This document shows positions 1-10,800 of a stretch of DNA of 14,757 bases, piece after piece. Origin of the DNA: Phoronis ovalis (taxonomy: Eukaryota; Phoronida; Phoronidae). Positions within the stretch are counted from its first letter, which is position 1. The number at the start of each line of letters is the position of its first letter. A model generated the notes under the pieces. It was given only the letters and a program-made list of their open reading frames with translations, made no database searches and had not been told where the DNA came from. The stretch covers positions 1 through 14,757 of the forward strand of contig JAOXYB010030709.1 in the NCBI GenBank assembly GCA_028565635.1, written 5' to 3'. Made by a program: the position numbers and the translations under genes.

Positions 1-27
1 TACACACACACATATATATATATATAT
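1..27. repeat. CA/TA microsatellite
   Basis: An alternating CA run passes into a TA run at the left edge of the window; it may extend outside. Confidence 0.85.
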
Positions 28-390
28 CTATCCTGCTTGTATTTCATGTAATTACAGCTATAATTTAGTGTTTGCTACAATTTATTGGTGTACACTTATA
101 TCAAAAATGCGGCATTTGTGATTAAAGCGGGTACTTTTAATTCCATTATAGTTTCCTTTCTTGCAATACTTAATAATTATAATATATAACGATCAATGTC
201 ATGACTTCTCGCTTGTTTTAATCAAAGTCATATATACCACGAACGGCAGTGCGCAAATGCTAAGCTATTCATCGACATGCCTATAATGTGTTGCGGCATG
301 GCGATGTAATAATCTAACCAAATGCGATTCAGGCAACGTGTGACTCTAGGAATGGCAGGTTGTTATGCCATAATAGCGTGATACATTTTT
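28..390. other. Non-coding stretch, nothing recognised
   Basis: AT-rich sequence. A plus-strand frame reading through 250-305 is open for about 40 codons but has no ATG and only a poor donor (GTAATA). Confidence 0.4.
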
Positions 391-445
391 ATGGAGACTG
401 TGTTTTGGATAAATAGGATAAACAGTAAAAAAAGTGATAATTCTG
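391..445 (+). CDS. Possible first coding exon (phase 0 to 1)
   Basis: ATG at 391 opens 18 codons and one extra base, then a strong donor GTGAGT at 446. It reads METVFWINRINSKKSDNS plus a leftover G. An in-frame TGA lies four codons upstream and no acceptor lies between, so if this is coding the ATG is the start. The leftover G joins GT of the exon at 1227 to make a glycine codon, so the phases agree. It does not look like a signal peptide. The same frame read without splicing stops ten codons later. This is weak evidence, and the true 5' end may lie outside the window. Confidence 0.25.
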
Positions 446-1226
446 GTGAGTCTGAAGTTTTAGGAGTAACGTAACGAAAACTTATCTGGAAAGATGTGGA
501 CGTTTTCAAGAACTATTTTACGAGTTTACGATAATTAAATGGAAGTGCTATATCCTAACAAAGGACCGGTCTCAGCGTGTAGTCATCTTCTTTAGCTGAG
601 GGATAGGAAGACTGTACTTTTGTTTCCACGTTTACTTAATTTTGCAAAGTGGTGATGGTGAGGTCGTAAATGATCGTTTTCGGAAGTCTCGATAGCTAGA
701 TCTTCGCTGTATTAGGCTGAATGCAGAGGGCTACGACAACTCGGTCCTCATTTCTTCTGATCCAAACTACTAATTGCAGTCTATACTAACTGCGACTAGC
801 AGTTGTTTGTGCTTGTGTTTAGAACAACGTATGTTTGTGCACTAAGGTTATCCACAGGTCTGTGTGTCCTGACGGAAGCATATCCGCGGTCCTGTCAACT
901 TATGTGGGTATACGAAAATGAAGGTTCGAATAGCACTGAGAAATACGGGTGCTAAAACCTGAAAATGTGTTTGCAAGGTACGAGGATTGATTGTTCAATT
1001 CACAATGTTTAGGTATTTGTTGATAGGTTTATGATTTCATGTGTTCTAAAAGTCTATGCGAGAGGAGGGTCTTAACGAACATGTATGGAACCCAAAAAAG
1101 TCACTATAAACATTTATCACACGGTACAAACTATATGTTTATGTTTGTGACTATTCCTGACTTGTAGTTATACTACTGTAAATGTCATTAGTTCGTACTT
1201 GTATGACTTTAGCTAACACGCTTTAG
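446..1226 (+). other. Putative intron or 5' non-coding stretch
   Basis: I see no convincing coding exon here. It contains one well-placed splice-like group at 785-834: a TACTAAC branch-like sequence, a T/G-rich tract, TTTAG, six bases and GTATGT. Otherwise it is ordinary AT-rich sequence without repeats. Confidence 0.4.
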
Positions 1227-1288
1227 GTAGTTTTGTGCAATGTATCATCGGCTTATATGGCGTCAATCTTGATGGCATAATGTACGAT
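1227..1288 (+). CDS. Candidate exon, 62 bases (phase 1 to 0)
   Basis: The acceptor is CTAACACGCTTTAG, with a CTAAC branch-like motif very close to the AG. The donor is GTAGGG, like the GTAGGT of the next exon. The only open frame begins with two bases and reads SFVQCIIGLYGVNLDGIMYD, ending exactly at phase 0, which the exon at 1802 needs. The other two frames contain stops. The residues are hydrophobic, with single Cys and Gly residues. It would follow a phase-1 exon, which the candidate at 391-445 supplies. The short branch-to-AG distance keeps confidence moderate. Confidence 0.4.
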
Positions 1289-1801
1289 GTAGGGACTGGT
1301 AAAAGGCATATTTTACTGTTAAGTTTCTAAGCTGTCGCAAGAAACGGAAAAGAATCGTCAGTATATGTCTCGTATTGAAAGTATCAGTAAAACGTTCTAC
1401 AGCATTTTAAAGAAATCTGACCACACAAATTAAAGAACTTTACAAATTATGCTGTAAACATTGTCACTGCGTTTACCTTGATGAAATAGCTTTTTTGAAC
1501 ACTTGTCACAGTTGGTCTGCAAATAATTGGATAATTTACATTTGAATTAATTAAACACCAATGTTCATATTTATTTATGCATTGCCATCATTTAAATCTT
1601 TTGACACACTATTGTGCTATCTGGTTCATTTGTATAAGGGTTCACAGAAAGCAATGTCAACCGTTTATTAAATAGTGATATTTATATTAATACAATTGAT
1701 AAAAAAAGAAAGAAAATCAACTGTTCTATTCATATCCAGCTTGCAATATTTTTAAAAACGAAACTTGTATGATTTCTACAAGATGCTTTATGTATTTGCA
1801 G
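1289..1801 (+). other. Intron
   Basis: AT-rich sequence between candidate exons, ending in the acceptor GCTTTATGTATTTGCAG. A 36-residue ATG-initiated frame at 1561-1671 has no splice support. I see nothing else in it. Confidence 0.45.
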
Positions 1802-1843
1802 GATCCAATTGGAGATATTCTTAATTTGGATACAATATTTTCG
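1802..1843 (+). CDS. Exon, 42 bases (phase 0 to 0)
   Basis: The acceptor GCTTTATGTATTTGCAG is strong and the donor is GTAGGT. The phase-0 frame reads DPIGDILNLDTIFS. A second frame is open but does not fit its neighbours, and the third has a stop. It encodes an acidic, Ile/Leu-rich segment that could be an amphipathic helix. The next exon is only 171 bases downstream. Confidence 0.6.
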
Positions 1844-4800
1844 GTAGGTACGATTAACAGTTGGATTTGGTCTAATTTTTTGTTTATTTCAAATGTTGCA
1901 TTATTTTCCAAAAAGAGCTAACTGCCGGGATTACATAATTACGTCCAAAAAAGAACTTTGTTATAAGTAATAGCTATTTACCAATGAATTCATACTTGCT
2001 TTATTTCTATTTAGGGGCACAAGATTTTTGATTATATTAAAAATGATAAGGTAAGTTCGATTACAAAAAGTATCGTCAAAATTCTCGTCGCATACAGGAT
2101 GTCTAAACCTACGTTACCATGATTGCACAAACACCTGTCGTTTGCGCTTTTATGACAGAAAAAATACAGATTTCAGGTATAGATGCGTTTTAATTGCGCC
2201 TAACGGCAATTTTTATTACTAATCCAAATCTCTTTATGCAAAATAGTGTTTTGATAATTTAAAATACAAATCCGAGCAACGACTAGCTGACAAACATAAT
2301 GTTCCAAAACAACTAATTTGTTTGCAATATGAGAAGGCAGTATTATGTTTGGTACCTAACATGGTACCTGAGAAAGGAAGGAAACAGATTGGTGGAGGAT
2401 GGATGAAGACAACTTATTATAAATTATGAACAGTACAATTGAGAACATTCTTATTCGAATCTTCCAACGGTAGTGATTCTTATAATTGTTGACAAGTGAC
2501 CTGAAATGAGCTATGTGATTCGATAATGGAGACATATAGTGATACAATAAAAAACAAATCATAATTAATTGTCATACAATATTAGAATAAACAATACGTT
2601 TCGCCTTATTTATTTCATCTTTTGTATCAACTGTATCTATCGTTATAAGAGTGTACATAGATATGTGCCCTTTTAAACACCCGGTTCTATGTTAAGCGTA
2701 TTTACTTATAGGGTATTGCTATTTCTTACAGAGGGAGAAGGGTAAGTGTTATTTATTTTAAATTCTGAATTGACAGCGAATGTATCTATATTTTTTTGTT
2801 TATGAACTGATGAAACGTATTAATGTTTTAACAAAGTTTACAAGCGTTCAGATCGATATGACCCTTATTTGCAGTAGTCATGCTACAATCAAACATATAC
2901 CGTAATTGTACGTCATGCAATATAAACATAATTTGAATAAACAACAAAAATATTTTTAGTAGTCATGCATTATATTTTATGTTTACATATCCGTGTGCTA
3001 TTTTAAACCCCCGATTATATGTTGAATATTCCTTTGTAGGACGAACACGAACCTATGATTGGAAACATCTTACGAACCAAAGTAAGTGATTGTTTTGTTA
3101 GATTGCGAACTGAGGAAAATCGTGATTGTATTTATATTTAATATGCAATAAACTAAAGTAAAATAGGTACATTTTCTAGCTCTCCTATTGACAATCTTGT
3201 CGATTTCCCAAATGCATTAGTTCACGATGGGAGTTTTAAAATACAGCAAATAGAGTCATGGATTTACCTCGAGGAGCATAGAGAAAGATAAAGTTTGAAA
3301 TAACAAAGAATTCGGAACATAGAATACACAATAGCACTATTTTGTTTTGTACATATTGTATACTTTTTAGTTTTACGAAGAAATTGGTTATCAAGTAATA
3401 GCGGCTTTCAAGCATCAGTTAGTAAGTTGCAGTGCATACAATAAAAGATATACATTGGAGACTTATGGATAAATATGGACAGTGTATACTGCTGCTGAAA
3501 ATACAAAGCTGAAACCAATAAAAAACAGATGTAGATGATCTATATTATGTTATTTATCAATCAGTACAGTTATGATTATGTTTATCTACAAACATATCTA
3601 CAGAAATCACGTGATTTCTGGATGTTCTATTTGTCAGATAAAGCGTTGATGACTTTTTGAAATGATATGCGAATTTTTTTTTTTTTTCTAATTTAAATTC
3701 TTCTCAAAACAGCAAGCTGTTACGTTACTTGAATTTGATTAACATTTTAAATGGTTAAACACACAGCACAACTAGCACAATAGTAGCTTTCTAGTTGCTG
3801 AATCAATTATTAAGAATATTACAATGCAAAATTAAAAATCTTTATTATGTTTTCAGTCTTGGAATTTGCTAATTGATGATCTATATAGTGTGAGTATGTT
3901 TAGTTGTTAAGCAGCTCAAACGTTGGAGTTGATTATAAAGTATCAAGCAATTTCAATATGTTTATGCTGTGATCTGTCCAAGGGCAATAGTCTAGTACAT
4001 AAAACATATCTTATTTATTCTTCTACTGTAAAAGGCTATTATCGCGATTTTGCTAGTAGATCACATTTTGATCAGAAAATATATGTTATGACGGGCCATT
4101 GATTGCATTGTCTCCCAGCAGGTAGCGCCTTCGTTAGCGTGACCACAACACTAAATAGTTCTTTTGAATCCTCCGGCATAGCGAAATTTAACAAAAAATC
4201 CTGGGTGCATAATAGGCGTTGATATGCGCACCATTAAACAGAGCACGAAGCATTCTCGGAGATATTACAATTTTGTCTTTGTTTATATACCGATTTGCTC
4301 AATGGCCGGTGATTGATTAATACGCGTGCACTATTTTCACCTCAGAATCAAGGCTCCGCACAGCGACCTTTAAAAAGATAAATGTAGCTTGAAATCCAAT
4401 TAGTTTTGCTAGTGAAAATTGAAAACTTTTAAAAACTAGAACAAACAAGGATAAAAAGTATCTAATCCCAGATGTCGGTGAGAGTTTGGTAATATTTTTA
4501 TTTAATGTCGAAATATCTCATTTCGACTAAGTTTTTAAATTAATCTTTAATTGCTTTTCTAATTATTTTTAACAAATATATTTTTAACAAATTTTAATTA
4601 ATTACTTTTTAAGTTAAGTTATGTAATTGAGTTTTTGATTATTTTAATGTTTTTTTTTAATATATTTTATAAACTAATTTTAATTAATTCCTTTTTAAAT
4701 CAATAATTGATTTCTTAATTTTTTTAATTTTTTTCAATTGCATGTTTTAGTTAATTTTCCAATTAATAATTTTAATTATTACTTGTTTGTAATATTTTTT

Positions 4801-7800
4801 AAATTTAATTTTTTGTGAATTATATTTTTATGGACGAAAGACAGTAATACATTAACATGCAGGAGCATGCCAGGAGACGACAATCAATGCGGTAATCAAA
4901 AACAACAGAAAAGATTCAAGGGCGAAAAATAAAGAGCCCCGTATTTTGGTATGTCGATAACGAAATACACGGACGAATGGCGAAGCTAAAGTAGCGCAGT
5001 TCGTTTTAATCAAAAACTGATATTATTGTTACGGCACGCGCACGTTAGTAAAGAAAAGTTCCTTTTAATAACGTGCTGTTAATTGTACAGTTTTCATTCG
5101 GAAAGACCCCAGGGGGAAAGCCCCGCCCCCAAAAGGTCCCTCACAACAAGTGTGTGTGTGTATGTGTGTGTGTGTGTATACACAGAGGTACTATAAGATA
5201 ATATCATTTCAGAGGTAAGGAATTATAATTTAAAATATGAAATATTCAACAAAATAGCGAGGATTTATAGGCTCTGGCATTCAGAGTGAAAATTGATACT
5301 AAAAGGTATTGGTCCTAGCCTTTTGATCCCTGCTAAAGCCCTGCGGCTACCGCAATCTCTGTTTTGTTCCACTTTCGCCCCGCAAAATAATAGTTATTGA
5401 TTTGTGAACCATGAGCACACATGAGTTAATTGCTATGATACATGGCAGTGTCAGGGCTTCCGCAATCAATCAAGCAGGACCTAAATCGTATAGAAAGGAT
5501 CAACTTCGTAGGACACTCACTTTCAGCCAGTTAGCGAGATGCACCTTTTACATCCGCGTATGGGGACACAGCGGAGTCCATAACAGCGATGATTTTTAAA
5601 AGCTTAATTTCATCTAATTTCAACATCCACGTAGAGCCATTATACGTGTATCAATAACAAGGGAACGTCATTGTGAGTATTGTGACGGTCTGCTGTGAAA
5701 CAGTTATTTGTTTTGAATCTATGGCAAGATAGCCGCATGATTTATAGAACAATAAATAACTATGCTGGTTATCTTGATTGCGCAGTTGTTTGTTACTAGT
5801 TGCGCCGTGAACTATGCAAAATGTCCGTGCTACGTGGGCTAATAGTGCGTGTTACAATACTTTTAAATGAAAATTGGCATAATGCTATAAAGTAAGCACA
5901 TAGGTACATACAAGGTTCAATGTGCACGTATTGCTACCGAATGCGTCTTAAATTTTAACTGAATAAATGTTGCCTCATAAAATGTATACATATACATCTG
6001 ATACACTGACGTATTGCGTGCGCCCGTATGTTTGTGGACACATGTACATATGCATAAATCACAAGCTATTTACATGTGTTTGAGGGTATTGTCGGAATTT
6101 TTTATCCCAGCATCCCTCAACAGTTGAATACAATTAATGATGTTAAAATCTGACATTAGTAATGCAAACATCCCAAATAATGAAGTGAGGATACTAGTAC
6201 ATAATTGTTTGTATTGCAATATTAATATAATTACAGAAACAAGACATGGCTTTAGTTCAGTAAGGACGTGGACAATGTTGCGCTTTGTAAATCAATTGCT
6301 CAACCAAAATGCAACGTATTCGGACGGTTTGCAAGCACGACTGGTGTTCGCACTAAATGGATACAAATGATCTATTCATCAATTAACCTATTGTGTTTTT
6401 ATGATGATACCAATACAATCCAGTGAGTTGTGGATCCCAGCTTGACACACATTCCAAATTGATATACAATAAAAAAAGATTCATCCATGAATGTCGACTT
6501 TCGTGAGTTTTGTAAAACGCCCGAGATAGTTGGTAATCATTATTGGATGGACGGTTTGCAAGCACGACTGGTGTTCACACTAAATGGATACAAATGGTCT
6601 ATTGATCAATTAACCTATTTTTTTCCCTAATGATCCCAATAGAGTCCAGTGAGTTGTGGATCCACGCTTGCCGCACATTCCAAATTGATATACAATAAAA
6701 AAGATTCATCCATGAATGTTGACTTTCGTGAGTTTTGTAAAACGCCCGAGATAGTTGGTAATCATTATTGGATAGCAGCTAATGGTACGTAGTATTATAC
6801 TCTATGTTCCTTAAATAACGTATAACGAAAAGCAAAATGTTCACCAAAACACATATAGCTAAATAAAAGCGGGATGGTTGAAGGATCACCACCTAAATGC
6901 TTCTCGGGTATTTGGCGTAATTAGGGAGTAAGGTTTCTGTACTTGTAAACTGCATGTCGGTAACTCGCATACAGATGACTGCCGCACCCAGTCTCTTAAA
7001 ATAAAATGTACTGCACAATTAAAAAGTGTCCAAAACATTTCCACGAAGTTGAAATCGTCGGAACAGTCCCTAGCTTTATAACAGTGTTTATTGAAAAATG
7101 GCAGACGTAAAATGCCTGGAACTTGATTGGTTAACATCCCCTAGTGGTTAATTCCGAACCGAGTTGATAAAAAACACAACACAGAACAAGCGCCTTTAAT
7201 ATAATATAATTCTTCAAAACTGACTCACTTTTATCGAACAAACACTTCTACAAGATTGCCGTTATGTTAGATTCATTTATTGATACATGCAGTCCATATC
7301 CAGTATATAGAACAGCTAAGTAAGTATTTTAATATAATACAAGGGTGCTGAAGTTCGTATTTTATGTACCGCATTTGCTGTGTTGCATCATTATGACTTC
7401 CAATCACAAGTTGGAATACATATAGTTCATGCATGGCTTTCGTTTTCCCACAATACTTTGCGCTATTCAGTCCAACATTGCTTAAGGATAGTTTGTACCG
7501 TTGCTTTCAGCTTTCGGTATTTGTTTTTTCAAATTCCTTCATCAATATGTTTACCTTTTTATCTTTATGATGTTTTGAATCCAAGGAGATTCAATGTCAA
7601 AAGTTATGTGTTGCAAGTTTCCTGGCACCCTTCGACACTACACATTCTAGTTTATTCTGTAGTTATGGAATTTTATCCGATTCTACGAAATCTCTGTGGC
7701 TTCTGCTGCAACCAATCCATTGTCCAGAAATCCGATTGCCAGGTTGTTATTGATTCAATGAACGACGCGGTTAAACACGTGTTAACAGCGAGTGAGTTCA

Positions 7801-10800
7801 AAATCTACATTATACAAACATAAAACGGTCTTATAACGTATTTGGTTGTAAATCAGTTAATATATATGGGACCACTTAATGGTTCGTTTCATAATAATTT
7901 CATATAGAAGTTGTCTCATCCATCTCAAATGTAATAACACGTGCTTCATTTTGCATAATCACTAATTTGTCCAATAATTTATGTTGTAGTTCTCGAATCC
8001 TATGAGAGTTTTATCCCAGAAATGCAATTGTTGATAATGTGTTATTTGAATGTTTATCGACATGCATTTGACGTTCATATTGATAGTTTTTTAGTCCACC
8101 TCGCTGTTTTGGAGGTAAGAGATAAGCAAATTATTTATATTTGATTATATATAGATACTGCTGAATCATAAAATAATCTGTTTACATGCGATTATAATTA
8201 AAATTATAATTACAGTAAAACATTTGTATAAGTAATGCATGATAAACCACCATATTCTTATACAGCAGCTATGTGGTATTAAATCTGTTGGTTGTGCCAG
8301 AAGCGAATATCTTGATTCTTTAGTGTTTAGAAAGAGATGTTCATGGTAATGAAGTAAAAAACTGTCCGTATACGATTGATAGGAAGGCCTGTGATTGCAT
8401 ATGTTAGTATTGGCTTCTCTTCATTGACAGGAAGGCTTGTGATTGTAAAGTTTAATATTGTTGTCTCTTCATTGCAGAATGCAGAGTTACTCTACAGCTA
8501 TTTTTATTGTTTTATGCTGGAACATAATTTGGTTGAAAAAAAGTATCTGGTAAAGCATAACTTCCATTCATATGTAAGTGTGTGTTAATACTAAGAATAC
8601 GATACAGCTGATCCAGTTCTTTGCAAAATGTTAGGAACTTGATTATTTATGGAAACATTATATTGCAGTAACTAGCCAATAGCGGCCATGGTAACAAACG
8701 CATTGTATCCCTAGGCCACGTGATATAGTTTCATTCCTGAAACCTACTCACATAATTAGTACTCACGGTTACTCAGCGCCATCTAATGTTTTAGTACTAT
8801 GCGCCAGTTAGCGATGATATGTAAAAGTGTGTCCAAGTTCTGTGCATTCTGATCTAGGACAATGTATTCCTGTAAACTATATAGCGAAAATTGCCTATAT
8901 TGTACAGTACACAATTAATCAGTTACCATCCATTCAACAGTACTAAATAGTTATATAATTTCTTCCCTGTCGTTCCTGTGAATACTGTTTACAGACATAA
9001 ATCAAGATAATTAACTTGATGCAGCACCTTGCAGGGTTTCTGTCCACTAAAGAATCCCATATTTGTTTGGTAGAACAACATTTTTAATTTTGATTTAAAC
9101 AAAATTACAACAATTTTTCAATAAAAATGATCATCAGGGCCGAAAAAGAAAAGGGGATAAACACATTTGCATATCAATAGAATGAGATATAATACCCCAA
9201 AAGTAAGCACTACAATACCAGACAACACATTGTTTCTACTAAATAACAGGTTATATGCACATGTAGTGTATCCGAGGATCCGACTCAAAATTAAACAATG
9301 GCTGGTACGCATGTAAAACAAGCGTTACACAATAAGGGCTACGTATTTTTTTGATAAAATATACCGATTACCTTTAACAGGTAATACAAATATAGGTTCA
9401 TTTACTACAGTGCTAGCGTCAGTAGTATAAGAAAATAACCAACTGCAGTGAAAACAGTGAAAACTTCCCCAGTGTATTGACGGTGTCTAAAATGTCTTTC
9501 AGTCAGAAATTGGAAACTTATTTAGGGACTTTCTAAAAAAAACATTCATAAACATAGGTGCCAGTAATTCCCTTGTGTCATATCTCCGTTAGTGAAATCG
9601 CATAAGTTTCAGCAGGCATACATATGTATATTACATGCAAACTAGGTAAAGATAACAAGGAACATAATGTGGGGCAAATTAAAGCGAATGCATGATTTAT
9701 AACTGTTCTATATTCCTGGATTGAAGTTAGACCAAACTACTCGCGTTTACTTTCTATCGCAGGTACAGTTGACAAAACTCTACAGCAAGGTGTTTCCAGC
9801 ATTAGTTACCACAGTGAGTTTTTTTTTTTCATCTATATTTAAAAATAGCAAACATTGCCAAAAATATCTCAGTCTATATAACTAACACAGTAAACAAAAT
9901 AGATAAATTTAATTTCCTATGCATTAACATGCTAAAGAGTTAGTCACAATGGGTATAAACTGCATTACATAAACTGTGATATAAAACCATTTTCCAATTT
10001 TTTTGTTTAAAAAGAAATCAAAACGGAACCTTGAGGGTATTTAAATATATACATATTTGAATGTTTTGAATGTAGCAATTGTGAATAAAAAATGTTTTCG
10101 ACTTGAGTTTAAAACCATGTTTTCTCTGTTAGTGGACGCATCCCGTGTCATTTGCTTGTCGATATTGACTTTTATCTCGACTTTTTTATATGAAGAATAA
10201 TTGGAACTTACTGGATTATAATCCTATTGTATTGACATAATGAGTGCGTTGTTTCCAAAAAATTATGAAACACACGTTGTATAAAGGACGAGTAAAACAA
10301 ATACTATTCAATAGAAAAAAAAGCTTTTGCTGCGCAGTTGCATGTTGAAATCCTCAAACGTTACTCTAGTTTTCGGAGCAACTGTGTGCAGAACATGTAA
10401 GACAAAATGTGGCCCCAGATTGTAAAAGTGTAAGTAAACAGCACACAATTTTCTACATTTCAGATTTAAAATTCTTGTTTTCTTTCTTGTTCGGAAAGCT
10501 TACGTTGTCCCTACGTGTACTTAATATGTCAGTAGTCTCTGAGGCACTCCCTCCGTACTAAAGGCATATAATTACATTCCTAAAAGACAGAGATATTACT
10601 GAAGCGCACCTATAGATATACATAGGGAGTCAACTATTCATATGTATTTGGCTGTTGAGACTGTCTCAACACCCAGAGACACCTGTTGCCAGCCAAATTC
10701 CATCATGCAAATAACAGGCTTAGGTCGAAACACTTGTTTTTTTATCTAAAATTGCTATATTCAAAAATTCAAATATGTACATATTAAATAATTTAAGACT

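Larger units (their letters stand above)
3422..3856 (+). other. Intron holding a perfect palindrome and a T14 run
   Basis: This intron has no exon I can support. It holds the 20-bp palindrome at 3601-3620 and a run of fourteen T at 3674-3687, and ends with the strong acceptor TTTATTATGTTTTCAG. Confidence 0.6.
6185..7742 (+). other. Long intron with tandem duplication and a decayed exon-like segment
   Basis: It holds the 227-bp tandem repeat (6322-6773) and an exon-like segment at 7254-7319 that resembles the exon at 7743. The last 400 bases are open in the frame of the exon at 7743. No other gene is supported. Confidence 0.45.

Noticed and set aside
2875-2907. 33-base candidate exon after the strong acceptor ACCCTTATTTGCAG with donor GTACGT
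   Set aside because: Phase 0 begins with TAG. It is open only as phase 1 to 1, which does not fit the phase-0 exons on both sides.
4035-4055. 21-base candidate exon reading AIIAILL
   Set aside because: It has a good upstream pyrimidine tract and is divisible by three, but the donor GTAGAT is poor.
4863-4891. 29-base candidate exon (phase 0 to 2) after ACATGCAG
   Set aside because: It competes with 5186-5214 for the same role and has the poorer donor (GTAATC).
5411-5599. 62-codon open frame
   Set aside because: No recognisable product, no splice or promoter context, and it lies in a likely old repeat.
7507-7512. Six-base exon-like unit after GTTGCTTTCAG
   Set aside because: The donor GTATTT is poor, and the position lies in a stretch that may be one longer open frame.
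9118-9321. Minus-strand frame encoding a hydrophobic stretch like a membrane segment
   Set aside because: AT-rich DNA often gives Phe/Leu/Ile-rich frames. No minus-strand exon chain or promoter was found around it.
10202-10226. Minus-strand 12-base exon-like unit (donor GTAAGT, acceptor ACAATAG)
   Set aside because: It is isolated, with no compatible minus-strand neighbours.
10463-10560. Strong acceptor TTTTCTACATTTCAG followed by a hydrophobic open frame
   Set aside because: Phase 0 gives a stop in the second codon, and the intron before it would be only 33 bases. No good donor follows.
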